64,000 nt of DNA from Marinobacterium_A aestuariivivens (lineage in GTDB: Bacteria > Pseudomonadota > Gammaproteobacteria > Pseudomonadales > Balneatricaceae). Below, one piece after another: positions 45,458 through 56,213 of this stretch. The stretch's first letter is position 1; each line of letters begins with the position of its first letter. A program made the position numbers and the translations under genes. The notes beneath the pieces were generated by a model. It saw only the letters and a list, made by a program, of their open reading frames with translations. It was not told where the DNA came from and searched no databases. The stretch lies in NCBI RefSeq assembly GCF_042661465.1, contig NZ_JBHSWE010000001.1, positions 3,596,001 through 3,660,000 on the forward strand, written 5' to 3'.

Positions 45458-46470
45458 ATGAAGGACCACGCCCTGCTGCTGGTTAACCTGGGATCGCCGG
45501 CATCGACCCGGGTCGAGGATGTACGCCGCTACCTCAATCAGTTTCTGATGGACCCCTATGTCATCGACCTGCCCTGGCCGCTGCGCCGGTTATTGGTGTC
45601 GCTGATCCTGGCCCGGCGGCCGAAGGCGTCGGCCGAGGCCTACGCCTCGATCTGGTGGGACGAGGGCTCGCCGCTGATGGTCCTTAGCCACCGGCTGCAG
45701 CAGGCGATGGCGCCGGTCTGGACCGAAGGCCCGGTGGCGCTGGCGATGCGCTATGGCGAGCCGTCGCTCGAGAGCCAGCTGCAGCAGCTGGCATCGCAGG
45801 GCGTAAAAAAGTGACACTGGCGCCGCTCTATCCGCAGTTCGCCGACAGCACCGTGACCACCGTGATCGAGGAGGCGCGCCGGGCCATCGAGGAGAAACAG
45901 CTGTCGTTCGAGGTGCGTTTGCTGGAGCCCTTCTATGACCGCCCGCAATACCTTGAGGCGCTGGTTGAGAGTGCCAGGCCCCACCTGGAGCAGGAGTACG
46001 ATCACCTGCTGCTGAGTTTCCATGGTCTGCCCGAACGCCATCTGCGCAAGCTCGACCCGACCGGGCACTGCTGCAGCATGCCCGATTGCTGCCAGACCGC
46101 GTCGGACGAGGTGCTGGCGCGCTGTTACCGTGCCCAGTGCTTCAAAAGCGCCGAAGCCTTTGCCCGGATGGCGGGGCTGCCGGACGGCAGGTGGTCGGTT
46201 TCGTTCCAGTCCCGGCTGGGGCGCGCCAAGTGGATCGAGCCCTACACCGAAGCGCGGCTCGACGCGCTGGCGCGGCAGGGCGTGAAGAAACTGCTGGTGA
46301 TGTGTCCGGCATTCGTCGCCGACTGCATCGAGACGCTGGAGGAAATCGGCGATCGTGGCCAGGAGCAGTTCCGCGAAGCCGGTGGCGAGGAGCTGGTGCT
46401 GGTGCCCTGTCTCAACGATCACCCGGCCTGGGTGCAGGCGCTCAAAAGCCTCTGTGAACGGGCCCCCTGA
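45458..46470 (+). CDS. hemH: Ferrochelatase
   Basis: Inserts Fe(II) into protoporphyrin IX, the last step of haem synthesis. The 337-residue product has LLVNLGSPASTRVEDVRRYL and FLMDPYVIDLPWPLRRLLV at the N-terminus, LLSFHGLPERHLRKLDPTGH with the catalytic His, and LLVMCPAFVADCIETLEEI. The A run 45805-45810 lacks one base; adding it joins QGVKK to VTLAPLYPQFADST. Because this gene is normally essential, the break argues for sequence error. It is convergent with acxR, nine bases apart. Confidence 0.93.
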
Positions 46471-46479
46471 TGCGTTGAC

Positions 46480-48444
46480 TCAGGAACGCTGAAGGCCGTA
46501 TTTGCGCAGTTTGATATACAGGGTGCTCTTGGCGATATTGAGCTGCTTTGCGACCCGGGTCAGGTTGCCGTTCTGCTCCTGAATGGCACGCGTAATGACC
46601 TCCTTTTCAGCCATATCCAGGGGTTCTGGCTGGGCACCGGTTTCGTATCGGCTCCCTGCGCAGGCTCGTCCGGCAGGTCGTCGGGGCCGAGTTCGTCGCG
46701 GTCGGAGAGAAAAAGGCGGCCGTGATCAGGTTGGTCAGCTCGCGGATATTGCCGGTCCAGGGCCTTGCTGTCAGTCGCTCGATCAGGGCGGGGCTGAGGT
46801 GCTTCTTGCCACCTCCATGCTGGTCGTGCAGATGGCCCAGGATGTGTTCCGCCAGTACGGCGATGTCCTCGCGCCGTTCGCGCAGTGGCGGGATTGTCAG
46901 GATCATTGACGAGATCCGGTAGTAGAGGTCCATCCGGAAGCGCCCGTCGGCCACGTCCTGGTTCAGGTTGCGATGGGTGGCGGCAATCAGGCGGAAGTTG
47001 ACCTTGCGTGGCCGGGTTTCGCCGATGCGGCAGATCTCCATTTCCTGCAGTACCCGAAGAAACATGGGCTGCAGATCCAGCGGCATTTCGCCGATTTCGT
47101 CGAGGAACAGGGTACCGCCGTTGGCGGCCTCTATCTTGCCGGTCATGCCGCCCCGGCGGGCGCCGGTGAACGAGCCCTCGATATGACCGAACAGCTCCCC
47201 CGCCAGCAGATCCCGCGACAGCCCGCCGCAGTTCAGGGCCAGGAAGGGGCCGGCGCGCGTCGGGCCCTCTTCATGAATGGCCCGGGCGAACAGCTCCTTG
47301 CCGACGCCGGTCTCGCCCAGCAGCAGCACCGGAATCGGTGCCCGCGCCAGCCGGCGGGCCTGCTCGACGGTCTTCAGAAACAGCGGGCTGCGCCCGGCCA
47401 GGCGGTCGAAGCCGGCTGCGGCATCGGACTTTTTCGTTACCGCGGCCGGACTCCGCGTACTGCGCACGGGCATTGGAATCGCGGCGAGGAGGCCGATACG
47501 TTCCCCCGGTGCAGGATCGGCTCGATCCAGGACGGGTCGAGCCGTGACAGCGGCGACGGTGCGGGGGCGGTTGCCGGCGGCGCCGCATCAACGCCCTCGC
47601 TCAGGTTCAGCAGCGGATTGTGGGGATTCAGGTCGATCTGGATGCCCCGTGCCGCCAGCACCTTCTCGGCCTGGTGATTGGCCCGTACCAGCCGGCCCTG
47701 CCGGTCGAACAGCAGCAGGGCGTCGTTGCCCGGCGCGCCGAGGCGGCCAATGGTCAGGTCGATCAGCAAATCCCGTTGTGCCAGCTTGTGCTGGGCCAGC
47801 TGGCCCTCGATACGGCGGGCGCCGGATAGCGCCAGCGCCAGACAGTAGTCGTGCAGGGTCTCCTTCAGGCCCGAAATATTGACGGCACCCAGCAGCGTGC
47901 CTTCGAAGGGGTCGCGGATCACCGCGGCGGAACAGGTCCAGCGGCTGATGTTCTCGCAGAAGTGCTCGAAGGCATGGACCTGGAGCGCGCGGCCGGTACT
48001 GAGGGCCGTGCCGATGGCATTGGTGCCGGCGACCGCTTCGTTCCAGTCGGCGCCCGGCACCAGGCTGACGCGGCGCGCCAGTTCCAGGGTGGCGGGATCC
48101 CCTTCGTAGCGCAGAATCAGGCCGGCGGGCGAGACCAGGTGCATGATGGTGCCGGACTCGGCCAGCAGGCTCTGGGCCTCGCGCATGATGATATCGGAGG
48201 CCGAGATCAGCTCCTGGTGCGGATGAATCAGCGTCTGGAGTTGATTCTCGTCGAATTCCTGACCGTGCTGGGCGACCTGCGGATCGACCCGGGACGACAG
48301 GCAGCGCTGCCAGGATGCTTCGATCACCGAACGCACGGTGTGGTCGGGCAGGGGGCCCCCGCTCAGCAGCCGTTCCCGTGCCGAGGCAATCCGTTTGGGA
48401 TGCTCGACGGCCGTGGATCCCTTCAGCAGATGGTCGGGATGCAT
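46480..48444 (-). CDS. acxR: Sigma-54-dependent activator, AcoR/AcxR type
   Basis: About 655 residues after repair. A GAF-like sensor region (SLLAESGTIMHLVSPAGLIL, WNEAVAGTNAIGTAL) is followed by the AAA+ core with Walker A GETGVGKELFARAIHEEG and Walker B GGTLFLDEIGEMP. A Fis-type helix-turn-helix (NLTRVAKQLNIAKSTLYIKL) closes it. The sigma-54 contact loop reads GSFTGA, not the usual GAFTGA. Three bases are missing (47503-47507, 46710-46714, 46620-46623). It is divergent from acxABC, as AcxR is in Xanthobacter, and a -24/-12 promoter and palindromic upstream sites lie between them. Confidence 0.88.
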
Positions 48445-48600
48445 GGAACTCTCCCAGGTCGTTGTTCTTATATCAGTCAATCCTGAACCAGGCTGTCACG
48501 AATTACAACAGCGGCTTTTATCCTCAGGCCTGGATCCGCGAGGATCGCGATTTTTCAGACTGCTTTCAATGCATTTGTCGTGCGTAGGGCGTTCGATTAA

Positions 48601-48630
48601 CGGTCGTCGACCGTTCGATTATCGAACGGT
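48601..48630. promoter_or_regulatory. Probable AcxR enhancer palindromes
   Basis: Two overlapping perfect palindromes lie here: CGGTCG-T-CGACCG at 48601-48613 and ACCGTTCGAT-T-ATCGAACGGT at 48610-48630. A partial copy, GTTCGATTAACGGT, precedes them at 48591. They end about 75 bases before the -24 element, a normal distance for a sigma-54 activator site. Confidence 0.75.
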
Positions 48631-48704
48631 CCCTGGCCTGCCGGGCACTGGTACCTCCAGGACCGCTCTTTTAAAAACAACGGCTTGAGTGACTTTTCCG
48701 GGGT

Positions 48705-48720
48705 TGGCACAGCGGTTGCT
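48705..48720 (+). promoter_or_regulatory. Sigma-54 promoter of acxABC
   Basis: TGGCAC-AGCGG-TTGCT matches the -24/-12 consensus (TGGCAC-N5-TTGCW) exactly. Transcription would start near 48731, about 107 bases before the acxA start codon. Confidence 0.85.
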
Positions 48721-48837
48721 CTTTCCTTGTCGAAGCCGGCGGCGCTGCATCCCCCGTCGCAGCCGGCCTTCTTGGGCCCGGCCGCCCGTCAAGGGCGTAG
48801 CCGGGCACAGAACAACAATAAAATTGAGGACTTAACC

Positions 48838-50978
48838 TTGAATCAATTAGCCAATCCCGTCGAAGTGCTGGGCATCGATGCCGGCGGCACCATGACCGAT
48901 ACCTTCTTTGTCCGGGCCGATGGCGAGTTTGTCGTCGGCAAGGCCCAAAGCAACATCAACGAGTCCCAGGCGGTGCTGGAGTCCAGCCGAGATGCCCTGG
49001 CGCACTGGGACAGAACGGTCGAGGATGTGTACCCGGAGATGGTGACCTGCGTCTTCTCCGGCACCGCCATGCTCAACCGTGTCGTCGGGCGCAAGGGGCT
49101 GCGCACCGGTCTGATCGTCAGCAAGGGCTTCGAAGACTTCCATCGCATGGGGCGCGCGATCCAGAGTTATCTGGGCTACGCCTTCGAAGACCGCATCCAC
49201 CTCAACACCCATCGCTACGATGAGCCCCTGGTGCATATCAAGGACACCCGCGGCGTTACCGAGCGCGTCGATTCCATGGGTAATGTGGTGGTGCCGGTGC
49301 GCCTGCATGAAGCGCGCGAGGCCGCCCGCGAGCTGATCGAGCAGGGCTGCAAGGCGATCGTGATCAGCCTGCTGAGTTCCTACCTGAACGAGGAGCATGA
49401 AAAGGCCGTGCGCGACGTCTGTCGGGAGGTGGCCAGGGAGATGGGCGTCGAGATCCCGGTGTTCGCCTCCGTCGATTATTATCCGGTGCGCAAGGAGAGT
49501 CATCGCACCAACACCACGATTCTGGAGGCCTATGCCGCCGAACCGTCCCGCGCCACCCTGGGCACGATCAGCGACAGCATGAAGGAGGTTGGGGGCCGGT
49601 TCGATCTGCGCGTGATGGCCAGCCACGGCGGCACCATCAGCTGGAAGGCCAAGGAGCTGGCACGCTCCCTGGTCTCGGGGCCGATCGGGGGCGTTATCGG
49701 CGCCAAGTTCCTCGGCGAGAAACTCGGCTACGAAAACATTGCCTGTTCCGATATCGGCGGCACCAGTTTCGACATGGCGCTGATCACCAAGAACAACTTT
49801 GCCATTCACAAGGACGGCGACATGGCGCGCCTGGTGCTGTCGCTGCCGCTGGTGGCGATGGATACCATCGGTGCCGGTGCCGGCAGCTTCGTGCGCATCG
49901 ACCCCCATGCCAATGCGATCAAGCTGGGGCCCGACAGCGCCGGCTACAAGGTCGGCACCTGCTGGCCCGACGGCGGCATCAACACGGTCTCGGTGACGGA
50001 CTGCCACATTATTCTCGGCTACCTGAATCCGGAGAATTTCCTCGGCGGTATTCTGCAGCTGGACGTCGAGCGCGCCCGCCAGGAGATCAAGAAGCAGGTC
50101 GCCGATCCGCTGGGTCTGAGTGTCGAGGACGCGGCGGCCGGGGTCATCGAGCTGCTCGATCTGTCGCTGCGGCAGCATCTGCGGGCGATGATCACCGGCA
50201 AGGGCTACAGCCCGAGCGATTTCGTCTGCTTCTCCTACGGTGGCGGCGGTCCCGTGCATGCCTACGGCTACACCAAGGGTCTGGGCTTCAAGGAAACCAT
50301 CGTCCCCGCCTGGGCCGCCGGTTTCTCGGCCTTCGGCTGCGCCACGGCCGACTTCGAATACCGCTACGACAAGAGCGTCGATATCGGCATCACCGACGAG
50401 TCGACCGCCGAGGACGTCGCGACCGCCACCGCCACCCTGCAGGCGGCCTGGGACGAGCTGCGCGGCAAGGTGCTGGAAGAGTTCCGCATCAATGGTTTCA
50501 AGGATGAAGAGGTGACGCTGACACCGGGGTATTCGATGCAGTACCTGGGGCAGCTGAACGATCTCGAGATCGACTCCCCCTGCCTGCGCTTTCCGGGGCG
50601 GCGGACTGGGACAAGCTGGTGGATTCCTTCAACGACACCTACGCCCGGGTGTATGCCGATGCCGCGCGCTCTCCGGAGCTGGGATATGGCATTACCGGCG
50701 CCATCATGCGGGGGTCGGTTGTCACCAAGAAGCCCAATATCCCGGAAGAGCCGGAAGCCGGCCCTGAGCCCAGTGCCGAATCACACCTCGGTACGCGGCC
50801 TTTCTATTACGAGAAAAAATGGGTCGAGGCCAATATCTACAAGATGGAACTGCTCAAGCCCGGTAACGAAATCAAGGGACCGGCCGTGATCGAATCCGAT
50901 GCCACCACCTATGTGGTACCGCCGGGTTTCGAAACCTTCCTGGACGTGAACCGCCTCTTCCATCTGATCGAATGCTGA
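48838..50978 (+). CDS. acxA: Acetone carboxylase beta subunit
   Basis: About 713 residues after repair, of the hydantoinase A/oxoprolinase superfamily. The N-terminal phosphate-binding motif EVLGIDAGGTMTDTFFVRAD and later SDIGGTSFDMALI, YGGGGPVHAYG fit AcxA, which handles ATP-dependent activation of acetone and bicarbonate. The start is TTG at 48838, with GAGGA seven bases upstream; the open frame further 5' lies around and upstream of the predicted transcript start. One C is missing in the run 50576-50580; adding it gives DSPLPALSGAADWDKL. It is the first gene of acxABC. Confidence 0.9.
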
Positions 50979-51015
50979 ACTTTCGAGAATAAATATAACA
51001 GTTAGAGGAATACCC

Positions 51016-53348
51016 ATGACTATTCAAGAAACCATTGTTTCTGCAGAAGCGAAACCGTCAAGTCTGCTGCGAAGCGGACTGACGCTTAACGATCATCGCA
51101 ACCTGATGCTGCAGCGGACAAAAGAAACCGGTTTTTACGATGGGCTGGAACGGCTCGAATTCAAGGAGAGCGACCCGATCGGCTACGAGCGGATATTCTC
51201 CAAACTGCGGGCGGGCCTGGTGAATTCCAGGGAAGTGGCGAAAAAGATCGCCGCGTCCCCGATCGTCGAGCAGGAAGGGGAGCTGTGCTTTACCCTCTAC
51301 AATGTCGCCGGCGACTGTATCGCCACCTCCACCGGGATCATCATTCATGTCGGCACCATGGGCGCCGCGATCAAATACATGATCCAGAACAACTGGGAAT
51401 CCAACCCCGGCATCAACCCCGGCGACATGTTCACCAACAACGACTGCCAGATCGGCAACGTCCATCCCTGCGATATCGCCACCATTGTGCCGATATTCCA
51501 CGAGGGCAACCTGATCGGCTGGGTCGGCGGCGTGACCCATGTCATCGATGTCGGCGCCGTCGGCCCGGGCTCGATGTCCAACGGCCAGATCCAGCGCTTC
51601 GGCGACGGCGTGCAGATCACCTGCCGCAAGACCGGCGTCAACGACACCCGCTGCGCGACTGGCTGCACGAGAGCCAGCGCAACGTGCGCACGCCCAAATA
51701 CTGGATCCTGGACGAGAAGACCCGCATCGCCGGCTGCCACATGATCCGCGACCTGGTCGAGGAAACGGTGCGCGAAGAGGGCATCGAGGCCTATGAAAAG
51801 TTCGCCTCAGAAGTGATCGAGGACGGCCGCCGCGGCCTGACCAGCCGCATCAGGGCGATGACCATTCCCGGCAAGATCCGCACCGTGGCTTTCGTCGACG
51901 TACCCTATTCCCACGAGGATGTGGTGGTACCGTCGCCTTTCGCCAAGGTCGATACCATCATGCATGCGCCCTGTGAAATCACGGTCAAGCCCGATGCCAC
52001 CTGGCGCCTGGATTTCGAAGGCTGCAGCCGCTGGGGCTGGCACACCTACAATGCCAACCCCGTGGCCTTCACCAGCGGTATCTGGGTGATGATGACGCAG
52101 TCGCTGGTGCCCACCGAGCGGATCAACGACGGTGCCCGCTACGCCACCGAGTTCCGGCTGCCCAAGGGCACCTGGACCAACCCGGACGACCGCCGCACCG
52201 CCCATGCCGATGCCTGGCACTTCCTGGTCTCGTCCTGGAGTTCGCTGTGGCGCGGCATCAGCCGCAGCTATTTCGGCCGCGGCTATCTGGAGGAGGTTAA
52301 TGCCGGCAACTCCAACCCCTGCAACTGGCTGCAGGGCGGCGGCATCAACCAGGAGGGCGAGATCCACGCCGTCAACAGCTTCGAGACCGCGGCCTGCGGC
52401 ACCGGTGCCTGCGCGGTCAAGGACGGCCTCAACCATGCCGCCGCGATCTGGAACCCGGAAGGCGACATGGGCGATATCGAGATCTGGGAGCTGGCCGAGC
52501 CGCTGCTCTACATGGGCCGCACCATCAAGACCAATACCGGCGGCTACGGCAAGTACCGCGGCGGCCTGGGCTTCGAGACCCTGCGCATGGTCTGGGGCTC
52601 GGCCGACTGGACCATGTTCTTCATGGGCAACGGCTACATGAACAGCGACTGGGGGCTGATGGGCGGTTACCCGGCGGCGACCGGTTACCGTTTCGAGGCG
52701 CACAATACCGGGCTGCTGGAACGTATCCGCAGCGGTCAATCGCTGCCGCAGGGCAAGGATCGCGATCCCGGCGAGCGGGAGTTCGAAAAGCACCTTGGCG
52801 CCGATGCCCGGGTCAAGCGCGACAAGCAGTGCATCACCACCGAAGCGATCTTCGAAAACGGCGATCTCTATCTGAACTACCTGCGTGGCGGTCCCGGGTT
52901 CGGCGATCCGCTGGACCGGGATCCCGATGCGATCGAAGACGACCTCAACCAGAACTATCTGCTGCCGGAGTTCGCCGAAAAAGTCTATGGCGTGGTGATC
53001 TCGCAGAACAAGGCGGGCGACTGGTCCGTCGACAGGCAGAAAACGGCGGCACGGCGTCTCGAAGTGCGCAGGGAGCGAATCGCCCGCGGTAAACCTACCC
53101 AGCAGTGGATGGAAGACGAACGCCAGAAGATTCTCGACAAGGACGCATCGGTACAGGTGCAGCAGATGTTTGCATCGAGCTTCCGGCTGTCGGAGAAATT
53201 CCTCGGCGAGTTCAAGGCATTCTGGGATCTGCCGGCAGGCTGGGAACTTAAAGAGGAAGACCTCGGCATTCCGATGTTCGGTGCCAAGCACCATATGGAC
53301 CTGAGCGAGCTTCCCGATGTGCACCCGGTCATCATGACGGAGCAGTAA
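51016..53348 (+). CDS. acxB: Acetone carboxylase alpha subunit
   Basis: About 777 residues after repair, matching the alpha subunit, a hydantoinase B-type protein that carries the Mn site and carboxylates acetone to acetoacetate. GDMFTNNDCQIGNVHPCDIA contains acidic and His residues expected for the metal site, and FETAACGTGACAVKDGLNHA and LRGGPGFGDPLDRDP follow later. One C is missing at 51647-51649; adding it gives NDTPLRDWLHESQRNV. It lies 37 bases after acxA with AGAGGA upstream of the ATG. The relatives acetophenone carboxylase and hydantoinase are less likely given the three-subunit layout. Confidence 0.92.
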
Positions 53349-53427
53349 AGGCTTGGACCCGGAGGGGTGCGCGACGCATCCCTTTGCGGATCTTCCCGGA
53401 ATTCAAAGAATAAAAGAGAGACTTGTC

Positions 53428-53928
53428 ATGTCAACATATACCAAGAAGCAAGTATCGGATCTGGTCAAAGGGGATCTGGACTGGGATACCCTGCATCGCA
53501 TGCTGTCGATGCCCAAGGATAAAGAGCGTTACAGCCATTACATAGCCGTGTTGCAGGAACAGGTATCCTGGGACGACCGGATTATCCTGCCGCTGGGCCC
53601 GCATCTGTACCTCGCCGAAACCCAGGCGGATAAAACACTGGTGACCAAGTGCGAGTGCGGCTACGAATACGGGGATTACAGGAAAAACTGGAAACTGAAT
53701 GCCCTGATCCATGTGCGCGACAGCGAAGAAAAAATGCAGGAGGTGTATCCCAAGCTGATGGCGCCGGATACCGGCTGGCAGGTGTATCGCGAGTACTACT
53801 GCCCAAGCTGCGGCACCATGCACGATGTCGAGGCGCCGACGCCCTGGTACCCGGTCATCCATGACTTCCAGCCCGACCTGAAGGCGTTTTTCGACTGGCT
53901 GGATCTGCCGGCGCCCGTCAACGCCTGA
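53428..53928 (+). CDS. acxC: Acetone carboxylase gamma subunit
   Basis: A 166-residue protein matching the 19-20 kDa gamma subunit. Two Cys pairs, KCECGYEYGDY and YYCPSCGTMHDVEAP, form a likely zinc site, and PWYPVIHDFQPDLKAFFDWL closes the protein. The ATG at 53428 is preceded by AAAGAGAGAC. It completes the alpha2-beta2-gamma2 enzyme. A hairpin and a secB-like gene follow on the same strand. Confidence 0.92.
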   Translation: MSTYTKKQVSDLVKGDLDWDTLHRMLSMPKDKERYSHYIAVLQEQVSWDDRIILPLGPHLYLAETQADKTLVTKCECGYEYGDYRKNWKLNALIHVRDSEEKMQEVYPKLMAPDTGWQVYREYYCPSCGTMHDVEAPTPWYPVIHDFQPDLKAFFDWLDLPAPVNA

Positions 53929-53938
53929 CGGTATCCCG

Positions 53939-53969
53939 ATCAGATCCCGGTCCCCTGCCGGGACCTGAT
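53939..53969 (+). terminator. Hairpin between acxC and secB-like gene
   Basis: ATCAGATCCCGG pairs with CCGGGACCTGAT (one mismatch) around a 7-base loop, 11 bases after acxC. No T run follows, so it may attenuate or stabilise the message rather than end it. Confidence 0.5.
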
Positions 53970-54041
53970 ATCTCTGCCCGAAATGAAACCGGGTCAGGAC
54001 CCCTTCCTGCCCCGGTTCCGCGCACAACCGAGGATAAAATC

Positions 54042-54485
54042 ATGGCGAGTAACAAGAACGGCAATTCCGCACCCTTCTTTTCGATGCAGAAAATCTACCT
54101 GAAGGCGAGCAGTTTCGAGTCGCCCGATGCCGCGGTGATATTCGGTCAGGACTGGAAGCCCGAAACCAGCCTGGATCTCAACGTGAGCCATAGCGACGTC
54201 GGGAACGGGCGCTACGAGGTGGTCCTGTCCGTGGCGATCAGGGCCCAGAATGCCGGACAACCGGCGTTTGTCCTCGAAGTGGATCAGGCGGCGCTGTTTC
54301 AGATCGAGGGCTTTGGCGAAGAACGCTGCCGCGAAGCCCTGGGGGCGGCCTGTCCCGCGATCATGTTTCCGTACCTGCGCGAGACCGTGGACCATCTTCT
54401 GCTCAAGGGCGGCTATCCGCCGCTGCTGCTGGCGCCGATCAATTTCGATGCGCTTTACGCCGACAAACAGCGTCGGTCGGCTTGA
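54042..54485 (+). CDS. SecB-like chaperone downstream of acxABC
   Basis: A 147-residue protein with the whole SecB pattern: QKIYLKASSFESPDAAVIFG, DWKPETSLDLNVSHSD, YEVVLSVAIRAQN, then CPAIMFPYLRETVDHLLLKG and PPLLLAPINFDALYADK. SecB is a tetrameric cytosolic chaperone, normally encoded beside grxC or gpsA. Here it follows acxC by 113 bases in the same direction, so it is probably a paralogue tied to acetone carboxylase. A role in folding or assembling AcxABC is inferred; the enzyme itself is cytosolic and not exported. AGGATAAA precedes the ATG. Confidence 0.85.
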   Translation: MASNKNGNSAPFFSMQKIYLKASSFESPDAAVIFGQDWKPETSLDLNVSHSDVGNGRYEVVLSVAIRAQNAGQPAFVLEVDQAALFQIEGFGEERCREALGAACPAIMFPYLRETVDHLLLKGGYPPLLLAPINFDALYADKQRRSA

Positions 54486-54519
54486 TCGGGTATCGTTGCC
54501 AGGCGCCCAAAATCTACAC

Positions 54520-54561
54520 GTAACCCGTAACCCGTAACCCCATTTTAAGCTTCGTTTTAAC
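54520..54561. promoter_or_regulatory. Direct repeats upstream of cytochrome operon
   Basis: Three tandem GTAACCC units (54520-54540) are followed by TTTTAAG and TTTTAAC, 12 bases apart (54543-54561), ending 43 bases before the cytochrome b561 gene. Paired direct repeats of this spacing are typical of OmpR/PhoB-type response regulators, one of which is encoded downstream at 56493. Confidence 0.5.
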
Positions 54562-54604
54562 TGCACGGCGGCATGCTGATCTTCGACGAAAGAGGAGATC
54601 GGCA

Positions 54605-55236
54605 ATGAACACTTTCCCATCGAAACAGAATGCGAACGGCGGGGTTCCGGTCTGGGACCCGCTGGTGCGCATCTTTCACTGGTCGCTGGTGGGCTTTTTC
54701 ATGCTCGCCTGGCTCACCGAAGACGAACTCCAGGGCCTGCATCAGTGGTCCGGCTATGCCGTGGCCGGCCTGGTGGGATTCAGGGTGATCTGGGGCCTGA
54801 TCGGTACCCGCCATGCCCGATTCAGCGATTTCGTGCGCGGTCCGCGCGAGATCCGGGCCTATCTGAAAACGCTGCTGACCCGACATCCACGCCATTACCT
54901 GGGCCACAACCCGGCCGGCGGCGCCATGGTGGTGCTGATGCTGGTCGGCCTCTCGGCCCTGACGCTCACCGGCATGATGCTGGCGGCCGCTGACGGCTCC
55001 GGGCCCTGGTCGGTACCTGGCTCGGCAGCTTTTCCGAGCACGATGTCGAGGAGGTGCACGAGTTCTTCGCCAACCTGATGCTGCTGCTGGTGTTCGTGCA
55101 TGTCGGCGGTGTACTGGTCAGCAGTCTGCTGCACCGCGAGAATCTGGTGCGGTCGATGATCACCGGGCGCAAGAAGCTGCCCGAGTCGAAACAGGAGGCT
55201 GAGGCATGCGCAAGCGAAGCCAAGTCGCGGTCCTAG
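54605..55236 (+). CDS. Cytochrome b561-family membrane protein
   Basis: About 210 residues after repair. It starts with VWDPLVRIFHWSLVGFFMLAW, typical of prokaryotic di-haem b561 proteins, with His ligands on helices including RIFHW, LHQWSGYAV and LVFVHVGGVLVSSLLHR. One C is missing at 55004-55006; adding it gives SGPLVGTWLGSFSEHDVEEVH. It overlaps the next gene, which encodes SHP. The set b561-SHP-diheme cytochrome is a recognised electron-transfer cluster, with b561 passing quinol electrons to the periplasmic cytochromes. Confidence 0.88.
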
Positions 55237-55601
55237 TCCTGGCACTGGGGGCGACGGCGGCAGGCTCCGCCGTGGCCTCGGAGGCGGTGCAACTGCTTCT
55301 GCAGCAGTACCGGCAGCAGGGCGTCGGGGCATTCGACGCCGATGCCGGAGCCGAGTTCTGGCAGAAAGCGTTCGACGGACGCAGCTGCACCAGCTGTCAT
55401 ACCGCGGACCCGAGGGTCCTCGGCAGGCATCGGCAGACCGGCAAGCCGATCGAGCCGATGGCGCCTTCGGTCAATCCGCGGCGTCTGACCGAGGTCAGGC
55501 AGATGAACAAGTGGTTCTACCGTAACTGCAACTGGACCCTGGGACGTGAATGCACGGCACAGGAAAAGGGCAATCTGCTGATCTGGCTGCAGGAACGCTA
55601 A
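55206..55601 (+). CDS. SHP-type monohaem cytochrome c (DUF1924)
   Basis: A 131-residue exported protein with a signal peptide (VAVLVLALGATAAGSAVASE) and a single haem-binding CTSCH. The conserved LTEVRQMNKWFYRNCNWTLG and the disulfide-type Cys pair fit the SHP (sphaeroides haem protein)/DUF1924 family, whose haem can bind oxygen or NO. It overlaps the b561 gene by 31 bases and precedes the diheme cytochrome gene by 16. Confidence 0.88.
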   Translation: MRKRSQVAVLVLALGATAAGSAVASEAVQLLLQQYRQQGVGAFDADAGAEFWQKAFDGRSCTSCHTADPRVLGRHRQTGKPIEPMAPSVNPRRLTEVRQMNKWFYRNCNWTLGRECTAQEKGNLLIWLQER

Positions 55602-55617
55602 CGGCGAGGATGACGAT

Positions 55618-56213
55618 ATGAATCGATGGTTGAATGGCATGCGCTGGACGCTCGGCGCACTGACGATAGGTGCCGCTTTATCGTTGGGCGGCCTGGGACT
55701 GGCGGGCCTGATCGCAGGCGAGGGTGCCTGGGCCGGTGACGAGGGCGAACGGGAAACGCGGGAGCACCGCTCCGGGGACGCGAGGCCCGCTACTACCGTC
55801 CCGATCCGCTCTATGTCGAGGAGTGTTCGGCCTGTCATCTGGCCTATCCTGCCGAGATGTTGCCGGCGCGCAGCTGGCAGGCGATCATGGCGGGGCTCGA
55901 GGATCACTTCGGCGAAAATTCGGCGCTGATGCCGGAAACGGCGCAGAAGATCGGCGCCTATCTGAACGAAAGGGCGGCGGATACCGGATCGCGTTACAGG
56001 CGCGCGGTCGCGGTCGATGAAACGCCGATGCGCATCACGCAGTTGCCCTGGTTTCAGGACAAGCACGATGAGGTGCCTGATCGCCTGGTCGGGCCGGATA
56101 CCGGGGTGCAGAGCTTCAGCCAGTGCCAGGCTTGTCACGGCGACGCGGCAGAACGAGGTATATTTGATGAAGATACCGTGGATATTCCAGGTTTTGGTCG
56201 CTGGGACGATTAG
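55618..56213 (+). CDS. Diheme cytochrome c (DHC-like)
   Basis: About 198 residues after repair. A signal peptide (LGGLGLAGLIAGEGAWAGD) is followed by two haem sites, CSACH and CQACH, and the closing DTVDIPGFGRWDD seen in DHC proteins. One C is missing at about 55786-55788; adding it gives RPRYYRPDPLYVEECSACH. DHC is the partner that reduces SHP. The PepSY gene begins inside its last codons. Confidence 0.87.

Noticed and set aside
54520..54540. Tandem GTAACCC units resembling telomere or CRISPR repeats
   Set aside because: Only three 7-base units without spacers; better explained as a regulatory or chance repeat.
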